A DNA stretch of 64,000 nt, taken from NCBI GenBank assembly GCA_964342855.1, contig CAYFIB010000010.1, positions 1-64,000 on the forward strand. Direction: 5' to 3'. The number at the start of each line of letters is the position of its first letter. The stretch's first letter is position 1. The position numbers and the translations under genes were made by a program. This DNA comes from JBCBJX01 sp964342855. GTDB lineage: Bacteria; Pseudomonadota; Alphaproteobacteria; Caulobacterales; Parvularculaceae. Below are positions 33,852 to 41,861 of this stretch, piece after piece. The notes under the pieces were generated by a model. It was not told the origin of the DNA. It saw nothing but the letters and a program-made list of their open reading frames with translations, and ran no database searches.

Positions 33852-34922
33852 ATGGTCGGAACCGCTGATCGATTTTCGCGCCGGGAGGTGCTCGCCGAGG
33901 CGAGCGCCTGGGTGGCGCAGCTGGAGACGGGGGACATGACGTCCGCTGATCTCGCCGCCTTGCGCGAATGGATGGGCCGCAGCCCCGTCCATCAGGCCGA
34001 GCTGACCGCGCTCGCGCGTCTTTCTTCCGATCTCGGGGACCTCTCCTTCTCTATGGACGCTGTCGAGGCGAGCCTTTCGAAACGCAGCCGCGCCTTCTCC
34101 CACCGCTCGCCTGTCCTTCGCATGGCGGCGGGCGGGCTCGCCGCCCTTACCCTCCTCGCCGTCTCCGTCATCTTCTTCGCCGGGCGCGGCGTTGAACCGA
34201 TTTATGTCGCGGAGTACGCGACGGTGGTCGGCGAAACCCGCTTGGTGACATTGCCGGACGGCTCAACCATCACGCTGAACACCGACACCGAAATCAGCGT
34301 CAGCTATCGGCCAACCGCGCGCGACATCACGCTCGCGAGCGGCGAGGCGCTGTTCGACGTCGTGCGCGACCCGGCGCGACCGTTCGCCGTCGCGACGGAA
34401 GACGCCGTCTCGGTCGCGCTCGGCACGAAATTCGTCGTGCGTCGCACGGGCGCTGAAACGCTTCTCTCGGTCGTGGACGGCGTCGTCGCGTTTCGTCGCG
34501 CCGATGAGGCGCGAGCGGCGCCGGGCGGGCTCGACGCCATCGACCGTGCGGCGGATCTCGTGCTGCGAGTCGGTGAAACGGTGCGGTCGACGGACGTCTT
34601 TGCCGAAGAGCCGACGGAACGTGAGACCATCGCCGATATCGGCTCGGACGTGATCGCGCGCCAGCTTTCCTGGACCGAAGGCCTGTTCGAGTTCTCCGAA
34701 ACGCCGCTTCAGGAGGTCGTCGCCGAGCTGGAGCGCCACAACGCCATACGCATCACCATCGCCGATGACGAGCTTAAATCGCTCCGTATGGGCGGCATTT
34801 TCCGGACCAGCGATGTCGATCTCGTACTCGAGGCCTTCGAGGGCCTCGGCATCGAGGTCGAACGCCAGTCCGATACCGAAGTTGTGTTGCGACCAAAATC
34901 CGAAGCCGAACAGAACGGGTGA
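33852..34922 (+). CDS. FecR-type anti-sigma factor
   Basis: The 356-residue inner-membrane regulator has an N-terminal cytoplasmic DUF4880 domain (ASAWVAQLETGDMTSADLAA, LREWMGRSPVHQAEL), one transmembrane helix (MAAGGLAALTLLAVSVIFFA) and a periplasmic FecR domain (GETRLVTLPDGSTITLNTDT). A C-terminal DUF4974-like part (FSETPLQEVVAELERHN) resembles the STN-type fold and probably meets the receptor's signalling domain. A TTG at 33843 is an alternative start. It lies between its sigma factor and the receptor. Confidence 0.92.
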   Translation: MVGTADRFSRREVLAEASAWVAQLETGDMTSADLAALREWMGRSPVHQAELTALARLSSDLGDLSFSMDAVEASLSKRSRAFSHRSPVLRMAAGGLAALTLLAVSVIFFAGRGVEPIYVAEYATVVGETRLVTLPDGSTITLNTDTEISVSYRPTARDITLASGEALFDVVRDPARPFAVATEDAVSVALGTKFVVRRTGAETLLSVVDGVVAFRRADEARAAPGGLDAIDRAADLVLRVGETVRSTDVFAEEPTERETIADIGSDVIARQLSWTEGLFEFSETPLQEVVAELERHNAIRITIADDELKSLRMGGIFRTSDVDLVLEAFEGLGIEVERQSDTEVVLRPKSEAEQNG

Positions 34923-34963
34923 TGCAGAAATGTCTCATTCGAAACGGGCTTCATATTTCTGCA
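34923..34963. repeat. inverted repeat before STN-type TonB receptor gene
   Basis: TGCAGAAAT (34923-34931) and ATTTCTGCA (34955-34963) form 9-bp perfect arms separated by 23 nt, starting immediately after the fecR stop. No T-run follows, so it is not an obvious terminator. It could be an mRNA hairpin that separates expression of the receptor from the sigma/anti-sigma genes, or a protein-binding site. Confidence 0.5.
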
Positions 34964-35028
34964 ATGATCGACTGGCGGGTTTCGACGCGTCTGCGGACGA
35001 ATAGTCGAGACCGCCTTGGCGGGGGCCG

Positions 35029-38000
35029 ATGGGAAGAAAGAAACCCTCCGGCGGAATGAGACGGCTGGCGGCTGCGTGCGGCGTCGGCGTCGTGTTGGCG
35101 TTTTCAGCCGACGCGTCGTCCGCGCGCGGCGTGAGGGACGATGGCGATATCGTGCTTCATGAGATACCGGCGGGGGATGCGGCGGAAGCCGTCAAATCCC
35201 TTGCACGACTCCACAAGCGCGCCGTCCTGTTCCACACGGAGGATCTTCAGTCCGTCGCCACGAATCCCGTCTCCGGCCGCCTTTCCCTGGAGGCGGCGCT
35301 GGCGCGCATGTTCGAGGGTACTCCCCTCCAAGGCAGTCTCACGGAAAGCGGCGCGATCACCATCGCGGCGCGGACCGTCGAGCAACCGCTGGAGCCAAGG
35401 AACCCCGACGTGAAACGCAGCGCATTCATTCTGACAACGGCCCTTTCGGCCCTCGCGGCGAACGCCGCCATCTCGCAAGACAATCCGCCCGCGACCGAAA
35501 ATGATGATGTAATCGTCGTCGTCGGCTCGCAGATCAAAGGCGCGGACATCGCCGGAACTCTGCCGGTGACGGTGCTCGACACGGACGATATCGAGATCAC
35601 CGGCGCGGTCAGCGGCGAAGAGCTTTTTGAATCAATCCCGCAGCTTGGCGCGGTGCTCTTCAACGGCACGCAGTTCGTGGGCGTCAACGGCGCGCGCGGC
35701 GATGTCGGCTCGGTGAACCTGCGCGCCATCGGCACCGGCAACACGCTCGTTCTTCTGAACGGTCGCCGGCTTGTTCTGCACCCGGGCACGCAGGTCGAGA
35801 ACCTCGTTCCGGTAAACTCGGTCAACACCAACGCCCTGCCGGTCACCGGCATCGAGCGTCTTGAAATCCTGCGCGACGGCGCGGCGGCGCTCTACGGAAC
35901 CGACGCGGTCGCCGGCGTCATCAACACGATCCTGAAAGACGACTTCACGGGCTTCACCGCGACCCTGCAGTATGGTGGCTCGGAAGGCACCGACCTGCGC
36001 GAACTCTCCGGCAGCTTCGAGTTCGGCGTCGACTTCAATGAGGGCCGCTCGAACTTTTCGCTCTTCGGCTCGTTCCTCGATCGCGAGGGAATCCCCGCCT
36101 CGCAGCGCTTTTATTCAGCATCGGAAGATCTGCGCCCGCTCTTCGTCGGCACGCCGTATGAGAACGACACCCAGCTGCGCAATCTTTCAACCGCGGCGCC
36201 CTGGGGCGAATTCCGCTCTCTCGCAGGTTCGATACCGGCTATTGGCGACGACGACTTCCACGTCCAGCCGGACACCTTATCCGGCTGTCTTGTACCGCTC
36301 AGCACAGGGATCTGCGCCGATAATGGCGGGTCGATCGACACGGCGCTGCGCCACGACCGTGCGCTGGTGCGCGATCTCGTCGGCGACACGACGCGCGGCA
36401 ATATCTTCGCCTTCCTGAACCACGAATTCGACGGCGGCGTCGAGTTTTTCGGGGAGTTCTCTTACTACCTCGCCGACTTCGAGCGTCAGCGCGAGCAGGC
36501 GAATGTCCTCTCCAGCGCACGGATCGTCATTCCGGATACGGCGTTCTACAACCCGTTCGGCGTCGATCTGCAGATCCGTGACCTTCGCCCCATCGACGCC
36601 GGTCCGCGTCAGGTGGAAGTGAAGAACGACAGCTTCCGCATTCTCGGCGGTCTGCGCGGCGACTTTCAGGGCTGGGACTGGGAGACGGCGATCCTCCACT
36701 CCGAAGCAAAGACGGACGACACGACCACGCGGATTTCGAACACTTTGTTCCAACAAGCCATCGCCGATACGACGGCGTCCGCTTACAATCCGTTCGCTAT
36801 CGGCGATCCGCTGGATATCAATTCACCGTCCACGTTCAATGACCCGGCCACCATCGCCAGCTTTGTCGTTCCGGTGTCCCGGATCAGCGAAACGGGGCTG
36901 ACGCTTGCGGACTTTAAACTCTCGAATCCGGATATCTTCGAGCTTCCGGGCGGCTCCGTCGGGGTCGCCATGGGCGCGGAGTGGCGCCATGAGTCCTTCG
37001 AAGACGACCGCGATGCGCGCCTGGACGGCACGATCACCTTCACTGATCTTGTCACCGGAGATGTCAATCTCAGCGACGTTCTCGGCTCGTCTAACACGCC
37101 GGACACGGATGGCGATCGCGATGTCTTTTCGCTCTTTGTCGAGACGATCGTTCCGCTCGTCGGTCCGGAAATGAACATTCCGCTGGTCGAGAAGTTCGAC
37201 GTACAGCTTTCGGCCCGGTACGAGAACTTCTCCGATGTCGGCGATATCCTGAAGCCGAAAGTCGCGGTCTCCTGGTATCCCGCGGCATGGCTGCAGATCC
37301 GCGGCGCGTACGCGGAAGGCTTCCGCGCGCCGAACCTTGAGCAGATCAACGCGACGGGCATTCGCCGCGTGAACACCAATCGCGAGGACTGGATCCTCTG
37401 CGAAGCCACTGCAACCGCAAACGGAACGCCCTTCAACAGCGGCGATTGCGACGGCGTTTCGGTTGAAAGCGTCCGCTCGGGCGGACCGGACCTGGAGCCG
37501 GAGACGAACACGAACAAATCGATCGGCCTCGTCTTCCAACCGCCCAGCCTCGGCTTCACCTTCACGGTCGACTACTGGGAGATCAAGCAGGAGAACACGG
37601 TCGGCATCTTCGGCGATCAGGACCAGATCTCGCTTGATTATCTTCTGCGTACGCAGGGAAGCTCAAACCCGAATGTCGTCCGCCTTGCGCCGACCCCGTC
37701 AGAAATCGCTCTATACACGGCGGCGGGTCTCGATCCGGCGGGCGAAATTCTTGAGGTGATCGACAACTACACGAACCTCAACCCGCGTGAGGCCTCAGGC
37801 GTCGATTTCGGCCTTTACTACGAACTCGACACCGATTTCGGCGACTTCGATCTCTCCTTCAACGCGGCGTATCTGGAGGACTTCTTCCAGACGCCGGGCC
37901 CGAACGGCGCGGCGATCATCGCCGCGGTAGAGGCAGGAACGATCGACTCCTCCGTCGAAGTCGGGGGCATCGATTCCCTGAAGGAGCGTAACGGTCGCCC

Positions 38001-38328
38001 GGAATGGCGCTATTCGGGAAGCCTGCGCTGGTCGAAAGGCGCATTCGGCGCCGGCGCCTTCGTGCGCTATGTCGGCGACTTCGTGGATACGTCCACAACG
38101 ACGTCTTCCGGCGTGCCGCTTCCGATCGACCCATGGACGATCGTCAGCCTGCAGGCGGACTACACCATCGGCAAAAACACAGACGCGCCCACCCGCATCC
38201 GCGTTGGCGTGCGCAACGTGACCGATGAAGACCCGCCGGTCGCCGACGAATTCGGCACGGGTTACTTTGACGACCTGCACTCAAACCGCGGCCGTTATTG
38301 GTACGCAAGCGTTCGCAAGTCGTTTTAA
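35029..38328 (+). CDS. TonB-dependent receptor with STN signalling domain
   Basis: The 1099-residue outer-membrane receptor has a signal peptide, an STN (secretin/TonB N-terminal) domain (about 40-115, VLHEIPAGDAAEAVKSLARL), a plug domain (PVTVLDTDDIEITGAVSGEE, LRAIGTGNTLVLLNGRR, ERLEILRDGAAALYGTDAVA) and a beta-barrel ending in an aromatic residue (YASVRKSF). It completes an ECF sigma/FecR/receptor surface-signalling system. Oddly, a second signal-peptide-like segment (residues 128-150) separates STN and plug and begins at a GTG codon. The ligand is unknown; no siderophore genes are close. Confidence 0.93.
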   Translation: MGRKKPSGGMRRLAAACGVGVVLAFSADASSARGVRDDGDIVLHEIPAGDAAEAVKSLARLHKRAVLFHTEDLQSVATNPVSGRLSLEAALARMFEGTPLQGSLTESGAITIAARTVEQPLEPRNPDVKRSAFILTTALSALAANAAISQDNPPATENDDVIVVVGSQIKGADIAGTLPVTVLDTDDIEITGAVSGEELFESIPQLGAVLFNGTQFVGVNGARGDVGSVNLRAIGTGNTLVLLNGRRLVLHPGTQVENLVPVNSVNTNALPVTGIERLEILRDGAAALYGTDAVAGVINTILKDDFTGFTATLQYGGSEGTDLRELSGSFEFGVDFNEGRSNFSLFGSFLDREGIPASQRFYSASEDLRPLFVGTPYENDTQLRNLSTAAPWGEFRSLAGSIPAIGDDDFHVQPDTLSGCLVPLSTGICADNGGSIDTALRHDRALVRDLVGDTTRGNIFAFLNHEFDGGVEFFGEFSYYLADFERQREQANVLSSARIVIPDTAFYNPFGVDLQIRDLRPIDAGPRQVEVKNDSFRILGGLRGDFQGWDWETAILHSEAKTDDTTTRISNTLFQQAIADTTASAYNPFAIGDPLDINSPSTFNDPATIASFVVPVSRISETGLTLADFKLSNPDIFELPGGSVGVAMGAEWRHESFEDDRDARLDGTITFTDLVTGDVNLSDVLGSSNTPDTDGDRDVFSLFVETIVPLVGPEMNIPLVEKFDVQLSARYENFSDVGDILKPKVAVSWYPAAWLQIRGAYAEGFRAPNLEQINATGIRRVNTNREDWILCEATATANGTPFNSGDCDGVSVESVRSGGPDLEPETNTNKSIGLVFQPPSLGFTFTVDYWEIKQENTVGIFGDQDQISLDYLLRTQGSSNPNVVRLAPTPSEIALYTAAGLDPAGEILEVIDNYTNLNPREASGVDFGLYYELDTDFGDFDLSFNAAYLEDFFQTPGPNGAAIIAAVEAGTIDSSVEVGGIDSLKERNGRPEWRYSGSLRWSKGAFGAGAFVRYVGDFVDTSTTTSSGVPLPIDPWTIVSLQADYTIGKNTDAPTRIRVGVRNVTDEDPPVADEFGTGYFDDLHSNRGRYWYASVRKSF

Positions 38329-38334
38329 TACGGA

Positions 38335-38366
38335 CGGGAGCGCCGATTATCGGCGCTCCCGTTTTT
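38335..38366 (+). terminator. intrinsic terminator after STN-type TonB receptor
   Basis: A 12-bp GC-rich stem (CGGGAGCGCCGA 38335-38346 with TCGGCGCTCCCG 38350-38361, 3-nt loop) is followed by TTTTT (38362-38366). It lies 6 nt after the receptor stop and only 4 nt before the next gene's ATG. Confidence 0.9.
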
Positions 38367-38370
38367 GAAC

Positions 38371-39579
38371 ATGAGGCCCCCCGTGCTTCGATGCATTCTG
38401 ACTTTGGCGGCGCTCAGCGCCGCCGCTTGTTCGTCGCTGCAACCGCCCATGCAGGCGACGCCGTGCGAAAGCGACAGAGCCGTTCTTGACGCCGATTTCT
38501 CCGGCGCCGCCGTCGCCGGATGCCGCACGACACGATCCGGCTTCGTCATCTCCATCGAACCGGAAGATCAACCGATCAATCCGAGCCCGTGGTACGCGTT
38601 TCAACTGACGCCGAAAGCACCGGGCGACGTCCGCGTCTCTATTCGCTATGCGGACGCCAAACATCGTTACGCGCCAAAGCGCTCAGAAGACGGCGTCAAC
38701 TGGACGCCGCTGGCGGACGACGCGGTATCCGTCAGCAGGAGAGGCAAGCGAGCCTCCCTCACCATCGAGCTTGCCGACGCGCCGGCGACCATCGCAGGGC
38801 AGGAGCTTTTCGTCGGCGACGACTACGATCAGCTTTTTGAGAATTATCAGGGCGCCGGCTATCTCCTGACGGACATCGGCGCATCGATAGAAAAGCGACC
38901 GATCATCGCCGTCAGCGATGCGCCGCTTGACGATCTCTCCGCAGGCGACGTCGTTCTCCTGATCGGTCGTCAGCACCCGCCGGAAGTAACCGGCGCACTC
39001 GCTATGGAGCCGTTTCTGGAGACGGTGTTCGGCGACAGCGAACTGGCGAAAACCTTCCGGGCGCGGTTCCGCGTCATCGCCATTCCGTTGCTCAACCCCG
39101 ATGGCGTGGAGCATGGCTACTGGCGGCACAATCTCGGCGGCGTCGATCTCAACCGCGATTGGGGCCCGTTCACCCAGCCGGAGACGCAGGCGGTGAAGGC
39201 TCTGCTTGACGCCATCGACGCCGCGCCGGGCGCCGACCTCAAACTCATGCTCGACTTTCACTCCACCAATCGGGACGTGTTCTACACGCAGACCTCTGAA
39301 GACGTGACCGACCCGGCGGGGTTCACGGAGCGTTGGCTCGACGGCGCTGCGTCGCGCCTCGGCGAGGCCTATCCCATCGAACGCGCCGAACGCCATCAAA
39401 CGGACCGTCCCACCTCAAAGAATTACGTCTTCGGCCGGTTTGGCGCGCCCGCGATCACCTATGAACTCGGCGATCACACCGACCGCGAGCTGATCGCGCG
39501 CTCGGCGGTCGTCTTCGCGGAGGAAGCGATGCGCGCGCTGTTGGAGACGTCCGAGAAGGAGGATGCGGCGACGCCATAA
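38371..39579 (+). CDS. M14-family zinc carboxypeptidase lipoprotein
   Basis: The 402-residue predicted lipoprotein (lipobox AAAC, lipid Cys20) has an N-terminal beta domain resembling those of M14 cytosolic-type carboxypeptidases and a C-terminal peptidase domain. Zinc ligands are His202 and Glu205 (GRQHPPEVTG) and His297 (LDFHSTN); substrate-binding NLGGVDLNRDW and a catalytic glutamate in AITYELGDH follow. All key residues are present, so it should be active in the periplasm. A strong terminator ends 4 nt before this ATG. A GTG at 38383 (preceded by GAGG) or TTG at 38365 are alternative starts. Confidence 0.85.
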   Translation: MRPPVLRCILTLAALSAAACSSLQPPMQATPCESDRAVLDADFSGAAVAGCRTTRSGFVISIEPEDQPINPSPWYAFQLTPKAPGDVRVSIRYADAKHRYAPKRSEDGVNWTPLADDAVSVSRRGKRASLTIELADAPATIAGQELFVGDDYDQLFENYQGAGYLLTDIGASIEKRPIIAVSDAPLDDLSAGDVVLLIGRQHPPEVTGALAMEPFLETVFGDSELAKTFRARFRVIAIPLLNPDGVEHGYWRHNLGGVDLNRDWGPFTQPETQAVKALLDAIDAAPGADLKLMLDFHSTNRDVFYTQTSEDVTDPAGFTERWLDGAASRLGEAYPIERAERHQTDRPTSKNYVFGRFGAPAITYELGDHTDRELIARSAVVFAEEAMRALLETSEKEDAATP

Positions 39580-39661
39580 CCGCCGGCGCTCGACCGCAGC
39601 TTAATCTCGGCTAAGCTCTCGCTTTCACCGCCCATAGAGCGCGGGAAAGCGAGGCGAGGAC

Positions 39662-39994
39662 ATGACCGAAACACCGGACGTCTACCACCACGACGGCGGT
39701 AATCCCCCCCCTTCGGACCGCCATGAACGCCAGGTCGTCAGCGAGGAAACGGTAAAGGCCTATTGGCGGGAAAACATCCGCCTGCTCCTCGGCCTGCTCG
39801 CCATCTGGTTCGTCGTGTCGTTCGGGGCGGGCGTCCTTTTCGTCGAACCGCTGAACGCCCTTCGTCTCGGCGGCTACCCCCTTGGTTTCTGGTTCGCTCA
39901 GCAGGGGTCGATCTACGTCTTCGTCGCCCTCATTTTCATCTACGCCTGGCGCATGCGGAAGATTGAGCAGCGCTTCGGCGTAGACGATGATTGA
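39662..39994 (+). CDS. DUF4212 small subunit of sodium/solute symporter
   Basis: The 110-residue protein has a hydrophilic N terminus and two transmembrane helices. The conserved YWRENIRLLLGLLAIWF and GFWFAQQGSIYVFVALIF segments are diagnostic for the DUF4212 symporter subunit that accompanies a particular SSS-family permease. It is encoded 15 nt upstream of that permease, with which it is expected to form the functional transporter. Such pairs are associated with acetate or other short monocarboxylate uptake. Confidence 0.93.
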   Translation: MTETPDVYHHDGGNPPPSDRHERQVVSEETVKAYWRENIRLLLGLLAIWFVVSFGAGVLFVEPLNALRLGGYPLGFWFAQQGSIYVFVALIFIYAWRMRKIEQRFGVDDD

Positions 39995-40009
39995 TCGGGA
40001 GACCACGCC

Positions 40010-41803
40010 ATGACCACGCAGGTTCTCACCTACATCTTCGTCCTCGCTTCTTTCGCGCTCTATATCGGGATCGCCGTCTGGTCGCGGGCGGGCTCCACGA
40101 AAGACTTTTACGTCGCTGGCGGCGGCGTCCCTCCTGTCGCCAACGGCATGGCGACGGCGGCGGACTGGATGAGCGCGGCGTCGTTCATCTCCATGGCCGG
40201 CAGCATCGCCTTCGCAGGGTACGACGCCTCCGTCTACCTGATGGGCTGGACCGGCGGGTACGTCCTTCTCGCGCTATTGCTCGCGCCCTACCTCAGAAAA
40301 TTCGGTCAGTTCACGGTGCCGGATTTCATCGGCGAGCGATACTACTCGAAAACGGCGCGCGTCGTCGCCGTCATCAGCCTCATCGCCATTTCGTTCACTT
40401 ATGTGGCGGGGCAGATGCGCGGCGTCGGCGTCGTCTTCTCCAACTTCCTCGACGTGCCCATCACCTGGGGCGTCGTCATCGGCATGGCGGTCGTCTTCTT
40501 CTACGCCGTTCTCGGCGGCATGAAGGGGATCACCTACACGCAGGTCGCGCAGTATTGCGTGCTGATCTTCGCGTACATGGTCCCGGCGGTCTTCCTGTCC
40601 ATGATGATCACCGGCAACCCGATCCCGCAGCTTGGGCTTGGCGGAACGCTGGCGGACGGCTCGGGCGTACACGTCCTGAAATCTCTCGATCAGACGCTCG
40701 TGGATCTCGGTTTCAACCCGTTTACCGAGGGAACGAAATCGACGATCGATGTTTTCGCGATCACCGCAGCGCTCATGGTCGGCACCGCGGGCCTTCCCCA
40801 TGTGATCGTTCGCTTTTTCACGGTTCCGAAAGTCTCGGATGCGCGCAAATCGGCCGGATATGCGCTCGTCTTCATCGCCATTCTCTACACCACCGCTCCA
40901 GCGGTCGGCGCGTTCGCGCGGATCAATTTCATCGAGACGGTGAACGGCTCGACCTACGCCGCCAGCGAAGACGAGGGCGGCACCCCATCGTTCTTCAAGT
41001 CGTTCGAGAGCATCGGCCTTACCGCGTTCGCGGATAAGAACGGCGACGGAAAAATCACCTACGCCGCCGGCGAGCCATTCCTCGGCAAGCCAAACTTCAC
41101 CGGCGAAACCGGCGCCTCAGGCGAACGCCTCCTCGCCAACACGCTCACGGATAACCGCAATGAGGCGTATGTCGATCGCGACATCATGGTCCTCGCGAAC
41201 CCGGAGATCGCCAATCTGCCGCCATGGGTCGTCGCTCTCGTCGCGGCCGGCGCTGTCGCGGCGGCGTTGTCCACGGCGGCGGGCCTCCTCCTCGTCATCT
41301 CCGCATCGATCAGCCATGACCTTCTGAAGAAGACGTTCACGCCTGATATCACGGAAAAACAGGAGCTTCTCGCCGCGCGCGGCGCGGCGGTCGCCGCAAT
41401 TGCGGTCGCGGGCTATCTCGGCGTGAACCCGCCCGGTTTCGTCGCGCAGGTCGTCGCGCTCGCCTTCGGGCTGGCGGCGTCGTCGCTGTTTCCGGCAATC
41501 CTGATGGGGATCTTCTTTAAGGGGATCAACAAGGAGGGCGCCATCGCCGGCATGGCGTCCGGCCTGATCTTCACCAGCGCCTATATCGTCTATTTCAAAT
41601 CGCCCTGGTTCGGCGCGACGAACACCGCGGAGCACTGGCTGTTCGGCATATCGCCGGAAGGCGTCGGTTCGCTCGGCGCGTTACTGAATTTCGCCGTCGC
41701 CATCGTCGTCGCTCGCTTCACTGCGCCGACGCCGCAAGGCGTTCGCGATCTGGTCGACGATATACGCGTCCCGACCGGCGCCGGTCAGGCGCACGCCCAC
41801 TGA
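40010..41803 (+). CDS. sodium:solute symporter family permease, large subunit
   Basis: This 597-residue SSS permease (about 13 helices) resembles ActP-type acetate permeases, with SRAGSTKDFYVAGGGVPP, TAADWMSAASFISMAG, GLPHVIVRFFTVP and ALSTAAGLLLVISASISHDL. Between helices there is an insertion (about 320-375) with an EF-hand-like calcium loop, DKNGDGKITY (starting at Asp342). It pairs with the DUF4212 gene just upstream. The nearby CrbS/CrbR-like pair, known to control acetate use in other bacteria, supports a short-chain acid substrate; this is inference. Confidence 0.92.
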   Translation: MTTQVLTYIFVLASFALYIGIAVWSRAGSTKDFYVAGGGVPPVANGMATAADWMSAASFISMAGSIAFAGYDASVYLMGWTGGYVLLALLLAPYLRKFGQFTVPDFIGERYYSKTARVVAVISLIAISFTYVAGQMRGVGVVFSNFLDVPITWGVVIGMAVVFFYAVLGGMKGITYTQVAQYCVLIFAYMVPAVFLSMMITGNPIPQLGLGGTLADGSGVHVLKSLDQTLVDLGFNPFTEGTKSTIDVFAITAALMVGTAGLPHVIVRFFTVPKVSDARKSAGYALVFIAILYTTAPAVGAFARINFIETVNGSTYAASEDEGGTPSFFKSFESIGLTAFADKNGDGKITYAAGEPFLGKPNFTGETGASGERLLANTLTDNRNEAYVDRDIMVLANPEIANLPPWVVALVAAGAVAAALSTAAGLLLVISASISHDLLKKTFTPDITEKQELLAARGAAVAAIAVAGYLGVNPPGFVAQVVALAFGLAASSLFPAILMGIFFKGINKEGAIAGMASGLIFTSAYIVYFKSPWFGATNTAEHWLFGISPEGVGSLGALLNFAVAIVVARFTAPTPQGVRDLVDDIRVPTGAGQAHAH

Positions 41804-41805
41804 AC

Positions 41806-41835
41806 AAAAAAAGCCCCGAGCGAACTCGGGGCTTT
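41806..41835. terminator. bidirectional intrinsic terminator between symporter and TonB receptor
   Basis: An 11-bp stem (AAGCCCCGAG ending at 41820, CTCGGGGCTT starting at 41825, loop CGAA) carries an A-run of seven at 41806-41812 on its left, which is a U-run for the minus-strand receptor transcript. On the plus strand only a short T-tract follows. It should end both convergent transcripts, the minus one more strongly. Confidence 0.9.
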
Positions 41836-41861
41836 GAAGTCGTTCCGATCCGGTTGGAACT

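Noticed and set aside
39598..39617. AGCTTA/TAAGCT inverted repeat before the DUF4212 gene
   Set aside because: Six-bp arms with an 8-nt loop, no T-run and no match to a known operator; not distinguishable from chance.
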